DNA of 64,000 nucleotides from Colwellia psychrerythraea (GCF_000764185.1 NZ_JQEC01000054.1:78899-142898); one strand, 5' to 3'. Numbered from the stretch's first letter, positions 35,536 through 45,743 are shown. Notes: generated by a model from the sequence alone, not told the origin. Numbers and translations: made by a program.

Positions 35536-36059
35536 TGGTTAAAAGATTTAGCAAGTACTTAATTGCTATCAGCTTTTATATGGGACTTGTAGCTTCGGCT
35601 ACAGGTCACACCTATTTTTTTGGCGTCAGTGAGTTAAATGTAAACCCTGAAACTCAACATCTTGAAATAATTCATCAATACACTGGTCATGATATTGAAA
35701 ATGCCATTGCTCAGAGCAAACAGATTCACTTTTCAGCAGAGCATAAACATTATGATTTATATATTCAGCAGTATTTTGAGCGACAGTTTACTTTAAGTCG
35801 TAATCAAGTAAATATCCCCCTCAATTGGTTAGGCTTTGAAGTGATTTCAGGAAAGGTTATTGCTTATCAAGAAAGCCAACAGCAAAGTTTTTTACCACAA
35901 TTAGTGGTAAAAAATGCAATACTCATCGATACTTACCCTAAGCAAGTGAATACTGTTAATTTTCAAGGTAAAGATCTTCAAGGTGTAGCGCTTTTTGGCA
36001 GCTTAACTTTCGATTATAGAATCAAAGAAGCGATAATCACTCCCCAAACGGATCACTAG
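35535..36059 (+). CDS. DUF6702-like secreted protein coupled to the M1 peptidase
   Basis: A 174-residue protein with signal peptide (YLIAISFYMGLVASATG) beginning at mature HTYFFGVSELNVNPETQHLEI, and a beta-rich body with LNWLGFEVISGKVIAYQES. DUF6702 proteins start with a His-x-Tyr/Phe strand of this kind and often accompany M1 peptidases. The ATG overlaps the peptidase stop by one base. A partner or accessory role is inferred from the coupling. Confidence 0.8.
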   Translation: MVKRFSKYLIAISFYMGLVASATGHTYFFGVSELNVNPETQHLEIIHQYTGHDIENAIAQSKQIHFSAEHKHYDLYIQQYFERQFTLSRNQVNIPLNWLGFEVISGKVIAYQESQQQSFLPQLVVKNAILIDTYPKQVNTVNFQGKDLQGVALFGSLTFDYRIKEAIITPQTDH

Positions 36060-36184
36060 CTAAACCGCCAAGCGATTAACACCATATATTATAAAACTAT
36101 TACGCTATTTGATTTACATTTGTAAAATAAGCATGCAAAATCAAAGAAAGTAGTTTATCTAAACAGTTAAGATTCGGAACCTTC

Positions 36185-36649
36185 ATGAATGTAGAGTTTA
36201 TCAATCCATTTTTATCTTCAATGCTTAATGTCATGTCGACTATGGCTCAAATGGAATTAATACCAGAAAAGCCACGACTTAAAAAAAATGAAGTCTCCAT
36301 GGGTGATGTCTCAGGTTTAATTGGCATGGTTAGTGATCAAGCAAAAGGCTCTTTATCAATTACTTTTGAAGGCGGGTTAGCATTAGCTACAATGAAAAAA
36401 ATGGTCGGAGAAGCACCCGATGAACTCAATGAAGAGATTATTGACTTAGTGGGTGAAATTACCAATATGGTTACCGGCGGTGCTAAGCGTTTGTTAAGTG
36501 AAAAGGGCATTGAGTTTGATATGGCCACACCTATTGTTGTTTCAGGTCCCAATCACTCAATTCATCACAAAGCTAAAGGTCCTGTCATTATCATTCCGCT
36601 AAAAAATGAATTAGGCAAAGCCTATATTGAATTTAGCTTTGATGACTAA
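36185..36649 (+). CDS. cheX: CheX-family CheY-P phosphatase
   Basis: A 154-residue protein with the CheC/CheX/FliY fold. The phosphatase motif ExxN is Glu91-Asn94 in VGEITNMVTGGAK. INPFLSSMLNVMSTMAQ is the first helix. It removes phosphate from CheY-type receivers. It stands alone, far from any chemotaxis operon in this window, so its target receiver is unknown. Confidence 0.88.
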   Translation: MNVEFINPFLSSMLNVMSTMAQMELIPEKPRLKKNEVSMGDVSGLIGMVSDQAKGSLSITFEGGLALATMKKMVGEAPDELNEEIIDLVGEITNMVTGGAKRLLSEKGIEFDMATPIVVSGPNHSIHHKAKGPVIIIPLKNELGKAYIEFSFDD

Positions 36650-36717
36650 AATTAGCCAACGAGCCTAATTCTTAACAAATAAGTTAATAGTTAATTTTCT
36701 AATTGAAGCTGAGTGTA

Positions 36718-37365
36718 TTAGCTATAACCCCAACGCGGCATAATGTCTTGGGCAATACCAAGATGATCTAATACTCTAGCCACCATAAAATCGATAAGAT
36801 CTTCAATTGACTCCGCCTTATGATAGAAGCCTGGTGAGGCTGGCATTATGGTAACGCCCTGCTGAGACAGACTGAGCATATTTTGTAAATGCAGAGTCGA
36901 AAATGGCGTTTCCCTGACCATTAAAATTAACTGACCACGTTCTTTAATCACCACATCTGCAGCGCGCTCAATCAAGTTATCACTCATACCATGACAAATA
37001 GCCGCCATAGTTCCGGTCGAGCAAGGGCAAACAACCATTTTTTTCGGTGCCGCTGAGCCGGAAGCAACAGGGGAGAACCATTGCTCTTTGCCAAACACAG
37101 TAATTTGTTGTGCTTTGGCTTGATACTTTTCAGTTAAAAATTTACTAGCACCGTCTGGAGAGCTAGGGATTTTGACACCCACTTCAGTATCTACAACAAT
37201 TCGGCCAGCACTTGAGCACAGTATATATAATTGATAATTTGCCGCGATTAAACATTCAATCAAACGTAAGGCATAACCAGCACCTGAGGCACCGGTAATC
37301 GCTAGTGTTATTTTACCATTAAAGTCACTTTGTCCAATCACAGCATTACTTGGTTTATTTGTCAT
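36718..37365 (-). CDS. ubiX: Flavin prenyltransferase
   Basis: Makes prenylated FMN, the cofactor of UbiD decarboxylase, in ubiquinone synthesis. The 215-residue protein has [63 protein letters not shown] and the C-terminal [10 protein letters not shown]. The N-terminus is a little longer than usual. It follows def by 28 bp on the same strand. Confidence 0.95.
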   Translation of the reverse strand: MTNKPSNAVIGQSDFNGKITLAITGASGAGYALRLIECLIAANYQLYILCSSAGRIVVDTEVGVKIPSSPDGASKFLTEKYQAKAQQITVFGKEQWFSPVASGSAAPKKMVVCPCSTGTMAAICHGMSDNLIERAADVVIKERGQLILMVRETPFSTLHLQNMLSLSQQGVTIMPASPGFYHKAESIEDLIDFMVARVLDHLGIAQDIMPRWGYS

Positions 37366-37393
37366 TAACTGTCCTCTGAGTCATTGAATAAAG

Positions 37394-37894
37394 TTAGCTG
37401 TTCTTAATCATTTTTTTCACTTTCTTTAACGCCATTTGTTTTTTAAGTGGCGACAAGTAGTCAATAAATAACGTACCTTTTAAATGATCTATTTCATGTT
37501 GCATAGCAATGGCAAGAAAATCATCACTGGTGATAGTAATTTCTTTACCATGGCGGTCTAACGCCTCAACGGTAACTTTAGTAAAACGCTCCACGTCAGC
37601 GTAATAACCTGGTACAGATAAACACCCCTCTTGACCTTTAGCTTTTTCTTCACCACTGACGATTTCTGGGTTTACTAGAATTAACGGCTCATCACGGTCT
37701 TCCGAAATATCGATAACCACTACCGCCTCTCCGCGACCAACTTGTGTCGCCGCTAAACCAATACCGTCCTCCGTATCGTACATGGTAGCAAGTAAATCAT
37801 CGATTAAGCCTTGAATTTTACTGACATCTGTTACAGGTGTTGCTGGCTTTAATAATTGTTTATTTGGGGCGGTAAGTATGGTTAAAACTGTCAT
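37394..37894 (-). CDS. def: Peptide deformylase
   Basis: Removes the formyl group from nascent peptides; Fe2+/Zn2+ enzyme. All three motifs are present: GIGLAATQVG, EGCLSVPG and QHEIDHLKG. At 166 residues it has normal length. The usual partner fmt is not adjacent, so this is probably one of two def copies, placed here between mpl and ubiX. Confidence 0.95.
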   Translation of the reverse strand: MTVLTILTAPNKQLLKPATPVTDVSKIQGLIDDLLATMYDTEDGIGLAATQVGRGEAVVVIDISEDRDEPLILVNPEIVSGEEKAKGQEGCLSVPGYYADVERFTKVTVEALDRHGKEITITSDDFLAIAMQHEIDHLKGTLFIDYLSPLKKQMALKKVKKMIKNS

Positions 37895-37984
37895 TGTGCT
37901 TGGTTCTCTTTTTACGAATTTAATTAAACTACTATGATACGAAATGGTATTACTTAAATAGTAATACTTAAACGGCTTTGTTCT

Positions 37985-39397
37985 TTATATGGTAATGATT
38001 GCTAAACGGCCTAATAATTTATCATGTATACCGGCAAAACTACCGTTACTCATGACAACTATAATATCGCCCGCTTGTACTTGTTGCGCTATATTTTCAA
38101 CTAATTTTTCAATATCGTCTTCAACTTGGCAAGGTGCTTGGCACTGTTTTATCATTTCACTCACTGACCAAGTTACTTGTTCGCCTTGATAAATAAAAAC
38201 CTGATCAGCATCAATCAGTGACTTAGGCAGAGCGTCTTTATGCACCCCAGACTTCATGGTATTCGATCTTGGTTCCAATACCGCCAAGATCCGGCCAGGC
38301 TGTGTTTGTTCGCCTATTTTAGCACGTACGCCTGCTAATGTTTTTGCTATGGCTGTGGGATGATGGGCAAAATCATCATAAACACTTATACCATTGACTG
38401 TGCCGCGCAGCTCAAAGCGACGTTTAGTATTAATAAACTCCGCTAGGGCTTCAATAGCCACTGAACTTGGTACTCCAGCATGACGAGCTGCGGCTATTGC
38501 CATAACGCCGTTATCAATATTAAAATCGCCAATAAGGCCCCACTTGACTGTACCCTGTGTTATACCGTCGAATTTAACAATAAACTCACTGCCTTGAGCA
38601 TTTAGTTTTTCAACTTGCCAGCCAGAATTAAGGTCAGAGTCGAGCTCAGTGTTTTGTTGAGAAAACTCGGTTGCAGTCCAGCAGCCCATGGCTAACGTTT
38701 CACTTATCGCCACCTCATTGGCTGGTGACACAATCAAACCATTACTGGGCACTGTGCGGATGAGGTGATGAAATTGTCTTTGAATATCACTGAGATCATT
38801 AAAAATATCTCCATGATCAAACTCTAAATTATTGATCACTAAAGTTCGAGGTCGGTAATGTACAAACTTAGAACGTTTATCAAAAAAAGCACTATCGTAT
38901 TCATCAGCTTCAATGATAAAAAAAGGAGTATCACCTAAACGAGCCGAGCTAGGAAAGTTTTGCGGTACTCCGCCAATTAAAAAGCCTGGTGATAAATGGG
39001 AATATTCTAAAATCCACGCCAGCATGCTACTGGTAGTTGTTTTACCATGAGTACCAGAAACAGCGAGAACCCAGCGATCTTTTAATACATTTTCTAACAG
39101 CCATTCAGGCCCTGAGGTATAAGGAATATTACGATCTAACATATATTCCACCATAGGGTTTCCCCTAGACATAGCATTACCCACGATAACCATATCAATA
39201 TCATCGTTAAAGTTTTCTACTTGGTAACCTGAGGTCAGCTCAATACCCAGCTGCTCTAACTGAGTACTCATTGGTGGGTATACATTGGCATCAGAGCCAC
39301 TGACTTTAAAACCAAGCTCTTTGGCAATAGCGGCAAGTCCTCCCATGAAGGTGCCACAAATGCCCAATATATGTAGGTGTTGAATTTTATTACTCAT
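37985..39397 (-). CDS. mpl: UDP-N-acetylmuramate:L-Ala-gamma-D-Glu-meso-DAP ligase
   Basis: Recycles murein tripeptide by joining it to UDP-MurNAc; Mur ligase family. The 470-residue protein begins QHLHILGICGTFMGGLA, has the ATP loop VSGTHGKTTTSSMLAWIL, DEYDSAFFDKRSKF and the C-terminal DDFAHHPTAIAKT. ATG at 39397 fits the E. coli start; the TTG five codons earlier is less likely. Last in cytosolic murein recycling; upstream in the mpl-def-ubiX direction. Confidence 0.95.
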   Translation of the reverse strand: MSNKIQHLHILGICGTFMGGLAAIAKELGFKVSGSDANVYPPMSTQLEQLGIELTSGYQVENFNDDIDMVIVGNAMSRGNPMVEYMLDRNIPYTSGPEWLLENVLKDRWVLAVSGTHGKTTTSSMLAWILEYSHLSPGFLIGGVPQNFPSSARLGDTPFFIIEADEYDSAFFDKRSKFVHYRPRTLVINNLEFDHGDIFNDLSDIQRQFHHLIRTVPSNGLIVSPANEVAISETLAMGCWTATEFSQQNTELDSDLNSGWQVEKLNAQGSEFIVKFDGITQGTVKWGLIGDFNIDNGVMAIAAARHAGVPSSVAIEALAEFINTKRRFELRGTVNGISVYDDFAHHPTAIAKTLAGVRAKIGEQTQPGRILAVLEPRSNTMKSGVHKDALPKSLIDADQVFIYQGEQVTWSVSEMIKQCQAPCQVEDDIEKLVENIAQQVQAGDIIVVMSNGSFAGIHDKLLGRLAIITI

Positions 39398-39506
39398 AGA
39401 TATAATAATCAAACTAAAAGAAGCGCTATAATTGGCGATATCATACCTTAATTACTAAGCTTAAACTGTAAACAAGCACTTAAAACTTAGTTGAGTAACG
39501 TAAAAA

Positions 39507-40619
39507 ATGACACAAGCTAGCACTACTGCTACCCAGCAAACATATCAATTAGTCTGTCAAAAAATTCAGATTGAGACCAATGATATAAAGACATTTTTTT
39601 TCTCTTATCCAAGATCGCCAGAAAACCAGGCTTTTCACTACTACGCTGGCCAGCATCTCAATTTTACTTTTAAAATGGCAGGTAAATTGCAATCATGCTG
39701 CTATACATTATCTTCGTCACCAACCACTTCTGATTACATTAGCATCACTATAAAACGCATCCCGCAAGGTAAGGTCTCTAATTATTTCCATGATCACTTT
39801 AAGGTTGGTCAATCAATTTCTACCCAAGAGGTAGCAGGAGGTTTTTATCTTGCCGATCCTGTTCCGCAACATGTATTACTGTTAAGTGCTGGCAGTGGCA
39901 TTACCCCAATGCTTTCAATGTTACGTTATATGGTTGCTAAACAATGTAAAAACCAAGTGATATTTATTCATAGTGCAAAACAGGAAACAGATTTAATTGC
40001 TCAAGCTGAAGTAAGTAATTTAGCTAAGCAGCATGGTAATTGCCAAATAATTTATACTCTGACCCAAGCTAACAGCTCACAATGGTATGGCTTACAAGGG
40101 CGTTTAAATGAACATATTCTGCACAATATTGAGCAAATCAGTCACTATCACACCTTTGTTTGTGGACCAAAGTTATTCAGAAAAACTGCGCAACAACTTT
40201 TACGAAAATTAGGTTTACCGCCTAACTACTATCATTACGAAAGTTATGGTGAATATGAATATTCAAAGCAAGATATCAGCTCTGCTACTAAAGAAAATAC
40301 AATGGCCAACTCTATGATTGATAGTAAAGTAGTAAAAACCGGATACAACAAAGCGAAAGTATCGATTTCTTATAAGCGTTGGAATAAACAATATCAAGGT
40401 AATAAAAATGACTCTTTATTAGAGCAAGGAGAAGCTGCAGGACTAATTTTACCTTATTCCTGTCGTGCAGGTTGTTGTGGTAGTTGCAAAGCAAAGTTAA
40501 TAAGTGGCCAAGTAAAGCAACATTCAACTAATGGCTTATCTGCTAGTGAGCGACAACAAGGTTATATTTTACTTTGCAGTTGTAATGCCCTTACAAATGT
40601 TGTGGTCAGCCATGAATAA
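39507..40619 (+). CDS. hcr: Hybrid-cluster-protein reductase-like flavoprotein with 2Fe-2S domain
   Basis: A 370-residue NADH oxidoreductase: FAD domain with SCCYTLSSSPT (RxYS-like, Arg replaced by Cys), NAD domain with LLLSAGSGITPMLSMLRY and THFVCGP-like FVCGPKLFRKTA, and a C-terminal plant-type ferredoxin domain with Cys-x4-Cys-x2-Cys (SCRAGCCGSC) and a final Cys in LCSCNA. This layout is that of Hcr, the reductase of the hybrid cluster protein, but hcp is not adjacent, so the electron acceptor is open. Confidence 0.78.
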   Translation: MTQASTTATQQTYQLVCQKIQIETNDIKTFFFSYPRSPENQAFHYYAGQHLNFTFKMAGKLQSCCYTLSSSPTTSDYISITIKRIPQGKVSNYFHDHFKVGQSISTQEVAGGFYLADPVPQHVLLLSAGSGITPMLSMLRYMVAKQCKNQVIFIHSAKQETDLIAQAEVSNLAKQHGNCQIIYTLTQANSSQWYGLQGRLNEHILHNIEQISHYHTFVCGPKLFRKTAQQLLRKLGLPPNYYHYESYGEYEYSKQDISSATKENTMANSMIDSKVVKTGYNKAKVSISYKRWNKQYQGNKNDSLLEQGEAAGLILPYSCRAGCCGSCKAKLISGQVKQHSTNGLSASERQQGYILLCSCNALTNVVVSHE

Positions 40620-40657
40620 TTCAGAATCACAACACAGTAAATCAGAGTGCTGTGCAA

Positions 40658-41761
40658 TTAAAACTCATAACCGAGACTGAATACCAATCTATAATCATTT
40701 GATTTTGGCACCACTGTATTTATTGATGAAACAGGCTTTGCAACACGATCAAGGTAAAATATTACTTCTAATTCAAGATCATTACTAAGCTCGAATTCAA
40801 AGCCAGTCTTTAAATGTGAATTTCGTTTGCCTGAGTCATTCTCAACAAACTGAAGTTGATAATCAAACAGAAAATCGACTCGACTTGACAAGCTATAATC
40901 AAATAGAGTCCCAAGAGCGACTACACCACTATGTTGATCACTTTCTAAGTGACTGTCTTCATATACTGTTTGTTGGTAACTAGGACCAAGAGTCACATCC
41001 CATTGTAAGCGTTTATTTTGCACAAGATGGTAACCTAAACTTACTCCTAAGGTATCTCTTGAACTAATATTTTGCTGTAAGTCAGTAAAGTGCTCATAGT
41101 CAAAGACGCGAAAGAACATCTTACTACTGTAAAACCAATCAAAATAAGCCGTTAGACGACCAGTATCAGTAATTACTTGTGCATCCTCATCTAAAGTTGA
41201 CTTACTATAGTTATAAATAAAGTCTATTTTAAATCGACTAAAAGGCGTTCTTCGTTGCAATCTTGCACTAGCCATATAATCAAGCTGATTAACATTGCCG
41301 GTATTAACATCAATGCCTAAACTCACCTTACCATCCCATAGATCTTTACGGTCATCAGATGAGGAAGTTATCGATAGTAGCTCAGATAAGGGATAATGTT
41401 GCTCAGTACCGTCACTGATTATAATTAAGTGTTCATCTTTAACAATAAGAAACCCTTGTTTTACCTCTCCATTAGCAAAACGTATTTGTTGATCGAATCG
41501 GCTACGTAACTCTTTTACATCTTGCCAATCAAAAATGAAGGTATTAAATTCATCGCTTTCAAACTCAAGTTCATCCTCATACATGGAGATAATGTCTCCC
41601 TTAAGCCATTCACCAGAACGTAACTGAAGCCAATCAAATTGTTGAGAAAAAACAGGTGTTGGCGGACTCCATACAGCTGTATGCTCCGAAAAATCCTGCC
41701 CATAACTAATAGCTGGAACCAAGATAATAATGGCAAAACCAAGTAATAAAAGATTTTTCAC
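40658..41761 (-). CDS. DUF481 outer-membrane protein, copy 1
   Basis: A 367-residue precursor: signal peptide (LLLLGFAIIILVPAISYG), an N-terminal beta domain of about 110 residues (FDWLQLRSGEWLKGDIISMY ... FDWQDVKELRSR) and a C-terminal DUF481 barrel ending YRLVFSLGYEF, with the final aromatic expected by the BAM machine. E. coli YdiY ('salt-induced outer membrane protein') has only the barrel. It is a tandem paralogue of the next gene with 92 bp between. Confidence 0.85.
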   Translation of the reverse strand: MKNLLLLGFAIIILVPAISYGQDFSEHTAVWSPPTPVFSQQFDWLQLRSGEWLKGDIISMYEDELEFESDEFNTFIFDWQDVKELRSRFDQQIRFANGEVKQGFLIVKDEHLIIISDGTEQHYPLSELLSITSSSDDRKDLWDGKVSLGIDVNTGNVNQLDYMASARLQRRTPFSRFKIDFIYNYSKSTLDEDAQVITDTGRLTAYFDWFYSSKMFFRVFDYEHFTDLQQNISSRDTLGVSLGYHLVQNKRLQWDVTLGPSYQQTVYEDSHLESDQHSGVVALGTLFDYSLSSRVDFLFDYQLQFVENDSGKRNSHLKTGFEFELSNDLELEVIFYLDRVAKPVSSINTVVPKSNDYRLVFSLGYEF

Positions 41762-41853
41762 ACTATTTAGTAGAGCCTACAGTCAAAGTATTGAGAATAA
41801 AAAAGGCTGATATAAACTTAAATACAACCCCTTAATAAAACGGAGTAGATTAA

Positions 41854-42978
41854 TTAAAAATCATAACCAAAACTAACCACTAAACGGTAATCATTTTTCT
41901 TCGGTATAACACCTTCACTATCAGCTTTAGGATTATTGGTACGATCGGCATAGAAAGTTAAATCAAGGTCAAAATCATTGGCTAGATCAATTTCTAAACC
42001 TGTTTGGAAGTGGTGGATATTACCACCGGAAGCTTTATCAACCATCTGTATATTGTATGAGGCATCAAAATCAATATCATTGCTTAATTCGAAGGTGAAA
42101 TCAGTACCTAGAGTTAAACCAAATGAGTCTTCACTATCGCTAGCATCGGCTTGCACATCAATAAACTTACTTTTTTGGTAACTAGGACCAGCATTAACAT
42201 CCCAAGTCGTACGACTACTATCGACAATATGATAACCAAGAGCGATACCGTAATGAACACGGTAATCAAGGTTTAAAAATTCATCAGCGATATATTCGAA
42301 GTCAGCGACACGGAAATAAATCTTAGGATTAAAAAACCAGTCATAAGATGAGGTTAAACGCTCGCTATCAGCAGTAACTTTAGTCTGTTCTGTTTCTTGA
42401 TCTTCATAACGACTATAATCTGTGGTGTAATCGGCCTTGAATCGACTACTCGAGCTTCTACGTTGCATGCCCGCAGAGAACGTATAATCAACTTGTACTG
42501 TATTACCCTGACGTAAGTTAATACCTAAATTTACATAGCCATCCCATAAATCTATTTCATTTTTACCTGAAGAGGCAATGGATAACAGATTACTTATTTC
42601 ATAATGTGTAGTTACGCCGTTCTTGACTAAAGATAATTGACCATCTTTTAGTACAAGATAACCTTCAGCAATTGTGCCATCAAACATGCGAATGCTTTGC
42701 CATTCTTTACTACGTAATTCAGCAACATCTTCCCAATCGATTGTTTGCATATCAAGTTCATCACTATCGAACTCTAATTTCTCATCATACATAGAGACGA
42801 TATCGCCTTTTAGCCACTCGTCAGAAGTGAGCTTTACCCAATCAAAATCTTGCTTAAAAATAGGTGTCGGCTTTTGCCACTGGCTGGTATCTTCCTGTGC
42901 ATAACTTACGTTATTTATAGAAAGGAAAAATAGGATAAAAACAATGTTAGTTAACCGGGCAACTATCGGGTTTTTCAT
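41854..42978 (-). CDS. DUF481 outer-membrane protein, copy 2
   Basis: A 374-residue paralogue of copy 1 with the same two-part layout: signal peptide (TNIVFILFFLSINNVSYA), DWVKLTSDEWLKGDIVSMYD...DWEDVAELRSKEW, then a barrel ending YRLVVSFGYDF. The ATG at 42978 is chosen because AAGG lies 7 bp before it; the longer frame to 43053 would bury the signal peptide. First gene of the pair, upstream and divergent from the glnA control region. Confidence 0.85.
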   Translation of the reverse strand: MKNPIVARLTNIVFILFFLSINNVSYAQEDTSQWQKPTPIFKQDFDWVKLTSDEWLKGDIVSMYDEKLEFDSDELDMQTIDWEDVAELRSKEWQSIRMFDGTIAEGYLVLKDGQLSLVKNGVTTHYEISNLLSIASSGKNEIDLWDGYVNLGINLRQGNTVQVDYTFSAGMQRRSSSSRFKADYTTDYSRYEDQETEQTKVTADSERLTSSYDWFFNPKIYFRVADFEYIADEFLNLDYRVHYGIALGYHIVDSSRTTWDVNAGPSYQKSKFIDVQADASDSEDSFGLTLGTDFTFELSNDIDFDASYNIQMVDKASGGNIHHFQTGLEIDLANDFDLDLTFYADRTNNPKADSEGVIPKKNDYRLVVSFGYDF

Positions 42979-43178
42979 AAAGAACCTTATGGCATTCATT
43001 AATTTAAAGATAATAAAACTACAAGCATCACCATGGTTTATCTGCATTTTCATACCAATGAGTCTTACGGGCTAGCTGTCGTTTTGTATTTTAAACATAA
43101 CAAAATAAAAAAAATATAAATTATTAAGGGCAAACAGTTAAATTTATTCTATAGTGGGATTATTACAATAGACAAGAA

Positions 43179-43217
43179 AGCACCAAAAAGGTGCATATAA
43201 AGCACCATAAAAGTGCA
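43179..43217 (+). promoter_or_regulatory. Two NtrC enhancer sites upstream of glnA
   Basis: AGCACC-AAAAA-GGTGCA (43179-43195) and AGCACC-ATAAA-AGTGCA (43201-43217) match the NtrC consensus TGCACY-N5-GGTGCA. They are 22 bp apart centre to centre, two helical turns, on the same face, and about 100 bp upstream of the expected start of transcription, as at E. coli glnAp2. Confidence 0.88.
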
Positions 43218-43267
43218 TAAACGACAGATGAACTAACAAAAAAGCTTATTAATCAATGAGCTTTGTC

Positions 43268-43285
43268 TTGGCATGATTTTAGCTA
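43268..43285 (+). promoter_or_regulatory. Sigma-54 promoter of glnA
   Basis: TTGGCATGATTTTAGCTA has GG (43270-43271) and GC (43282-43283) at the required 10-bp spacing, against the consensus TGGCACG-N4-TTGCA. It lies 50 bp downstream of the second NtrC site and about 120 bp before the glnA start. Confidence 0.82.
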
Positions 43286-43404
43286 ATTAAACAACCACTA
43301 ATAGATGAATAATGATAATAACGTACCTTTATAACTTCATCCATTATAAAACTTATTCGATTATTTATAACAACTTATAAAATTAACCTCACTGGAGAGA
43401 CAAA

Positions 43405-44811
43405 ATGTCACAAGCAGTATTCGACTTAATTAAAGAACACGACGTCAAATTTATTGACCTGCGTTTTACTGATACTAAAGGTAAAGAACAACATATTTCT
43501 ATCCCTCATCATCAAGTTAATGATGATTTTTTTGAAGATGGAAAAATGTTCGATGGTTCTTCAATTGAAGGTTGGAAAGGTATTGATGAATCTGACATGG
43601 TAATGATGCCTGATCCATCAACAGCTATTTTAGACCCTTTTGCTGAAGCCGTTACCTTAAATATCCGTTGTGATATTTTAGAACCAAACACCATGCAAGG
43701 TTACAGCCGTGATCCTCGTTCTGTTGCTCATCGTGCTGAAGAGTACATGCGTGGTACAGGCCTTGCTGATACTGTTTTAATTGGTCCAGAGCCTGAGTTC
43801 TTCGTATTTGATGATGTACGTTTCCATACAGACATGAGTGGCTCTTTCTATAAAATTGATGATAAAGAAGCATCTTGGAATTCTGGTACTGAGTATGAAG
43901 AAGGCAACATGGGACATCGTCCTGGTGTTAAAGGCGGTTACTTCCCAACAGCCCCAGTAGATTCTTCTCAAGATTTACGTTCAGCTATGTGTTTAGTTAT
44001 GGAAGATATGGGCTTAGTCGTTGAAGCACATCATCATGAAGTAGCAACTGCAGGCCAAAATGAAATCGCTTGTCGTTTCAATACCATGGTATTGAAAGCC
44101 GATGAAGTACAAATCTATAAGTATGTTGTTCATAACGTCGCCCACGCATACGGTAAAACAGCTACGTTTATGCCTAAGCCACTTGTTGGTGATAATGGTA
44201 CAGGTATGCATGTTCACCAATCTTTAGCTAAAGATGGCGTTAACTTATTTTCAGGTGATAAGTACGGCGGTTTATCTGAAATGGCGCTTTACTACATTGG
44301 TGGTATCATCAAGCATGCTAAAGCACTAAACGCTTTCACTAACGCTTCTACTAACTCATACAAGCGTCTTGTTCCTGGTTTTGAAGCACCGGTAATGCTT
44401 GCTTACTCAGCACGTAACCGCTCTGCATCAATCCGTATTCCTATGGTGCCTTCACCTAAAGCAATGCGCATTGAAGTTCGCTTCCCAGATCCAACAATGA
44501 ACCCTTATTTAGGCTTTACAGCTATGTTAATGGCTGGTCTTGACGGTATTAAAAATAAAATTCATCCTGGTGATGCCATGGATAAAGATTTATATGACTT
44601 ACCTGCAGAAGAAGCAGCAGAAATCCCACAAGTATGTTCTTCTTTTGGCGAAGCACTTGATGCATTAGAAGCTGATAATGACTTCTTAACTGCGGGCAAT
44701 GTTATGGATATAGATATGATCAATGCCTATGTAGGTATTAAACGTAAAGAGATTGAATTATTAAACTCTACCACTCACCCTGTAGAATTTGATATGTATT
44801 ACAGCGTTTAA
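43405..44811 (+). CDS. glnA: Glutamine synthetase type I
   Basis: Makes glutamine from glutamate, ammonia and ATP; dodecamer in the cytosol. The 468 residues contain [17 protein letters not shown], the ATP/Glu site [23 protein letters not shown], and [27 protein letters not shown]. The adenylylation tyrosine is in DLYDLP, so activity is probably controlled by GlnE. GGAGAG precedes the start. Transcription is from the sigma-54 promoter under NtrC. Confidence 0.98.
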   Translation: MSQAVFDLIKEHDVKFIDLRFTDTKGKEQHISIPHHQVNDDFFEDGKMFDGSSIEGWKGIDESDMVMMPDPSTAILDPFAEAVTLNIRCDILEPNTMQGYSRDPRSVAHRAEEYMRGTGLADTVLIGPEPEFFVFDDVRFHTDMSGSFYKIDDKEASWNSGTEYEEGNMGHRPGVKGGYFPTAPVDSSQDLRSAMCLVMEDMGLVVEAHHHEVATAGQNEIACRFNTMVLKADEVQIYKYVVHNVAHAYGKTATFMPKPLVGDNGTGMHVHQSLAKDGVNLFSGDKYGGLSEMALYYIGGIIKHAKALNAFTNASTNSYKRLVPGFEAPVMLAYSARNRSASIRIPMVPSPKAMRIEVRFPDPTMNPYLGFTAMLMAGLDGIKNKIHPGDAMDKDLYDLPAEEAAEIPQVCSSFGEALDALEADNDFLTAGNVMDIDMINAYVGIKRKEIELLNSTTHPVEFDMYYSV

Positions 44812-44851
44812 TAACTATCTGGTATTAACCATATAGCGCTTTGCGTCATTT

Positions 44852-44879
44852 AAAAAAGCTCACTTAGGTGAGCTTTTTT
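44852..44879 (+). terminator. Terminator of glnA
   Basis: Twelve-bp perfect stem AAAAAAGCTCAC / GTGAGCTTTTTT with a four-base loop and T-run, 40 bp after the stop codon. It separates glnA from the DUF4124-glnL-glnG genes. Confidence 0.92.
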
Positions 44880-45069
44880 ATGACTGAAATAACTGTGCAC
44901 CATCCAAAAAACAACAAAATAGAGCAGTTAAACTACAAAAAAATACTTATTAACAGATAAAGCAACAAAAACATTTTTTTGTATAAATTATAGATATATA
45001 CTTAAATAAGCGTACATTATGGATTGCTACGCATATCGAACATCTAGCCCAGGAAGAATATAACGAACT

Positions 45070-45588
45070 ATGATTAAGTTATTGCTATTTACATTATTAG
45101 GCATCACATTAGCTGCGCCTGTGCACCCAAACACAGCTAAAATTTATGTCTGGCGTAATGAAAATGGAGTACTAGTTTTTTCTGATTCCCCTAGAGCTGG
45201 CGCTGAAGAAGTTAAAACAAAGCCTGGTAATATTATACAATCAAGCACCTCTGTTGAAACAGAAGTACTCGATATCACCCCACAAAAGTCTATTGAAGAA
45301 TACGAAATAGCGATAAACATTCCTAAAAATAATGCCACCATACGTGACAACACAGGCTCAATATATATTAGCGGTGGCATAACACCTAGATTTAAACTAG
45401 GACTAGAAGTTCAATTAGTTCTCGATGGTAAACCTCACAAAAAACCACAAAAGCACTCTATGTTTTCCCTAAGAAACATTAATAGAGGCGAGCATAAAAT
45501 CAAAATGTTACTAATAGATGAAACAGGCAAGGTTATTGCATCATCCACATCAGTAACGTTTTATATGCATAGAGCTTCAACAAACTAA
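45070..45588 (+). CDS. DUF4124 secreted protein
   Basis: A 172-residue protein: signal peptide (LLLFTLLGITLAAPVHP), DUF4124 domain (KIYVWRNENGVLVFSDSPRAGAEEVK), then a beta-rich part (IRDNTGSIYISGGITPRFK ... GEHKIKMLLIDETGKVIAS) that looks like an immunoglobulin-like fold. It lies between glnA and glnL, a position such genes often take in Alteromonadales. No function known; link to nitrogen control unproven. Confidence 0.82.
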   Translation: MIKLLLFTLLGITLAAPVHPNTAKIYVWRNENGVLVFSDSPRAGAEEVKTKPGNIIQSSTSVETEVLDITPQKSIEEYEIAINIPKNNATIRDNTGSIYISGGITPRFKLGLEVQLVLDGKPHKKPQKHSMFSLRNINRGEHKIKMLLIDETGKVIASSTSVTFYMHRASTN

Positions 45589-45700
45589 GTTAATTGATTT
45601 ACGCTAACTGACTGTATTTAAAGATATAAATACTTTCATTCTTTTCAGTAACTTAAAATTGCACTGCAAATAAGACCTTTCTTTAGTAAACTTAAAAAAC

Positions 45701-45719
45701 ACGCACCAAAATGGTGCGT
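45701..45719 (+). promoter_or_regulatory. NtrC palindrome in front of glnL
   Basis: ACGCACCAAAATGGTGCGT is a perfect 8-bp dyad around AAA and matches the NtrC consensus better than either glnA site. It lies 25 bp upstream of the chosen glnL start codon, where a bound NtrC would block transcription. The glnL promoter of E. coli is repressed by NtrC in this way. Confidence 0.8.
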
Positions 45720-45743
45720 AAAGTTAATGATCTTAAGGTCTTT

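Noticed and set aside
43303..43320. Fur-box-like AATAATGATAATAACG in the glnA leader
   Set aside because: Only one half-site matches, and it lies downstream of the sigma-54 promoter where no iron control is expected.
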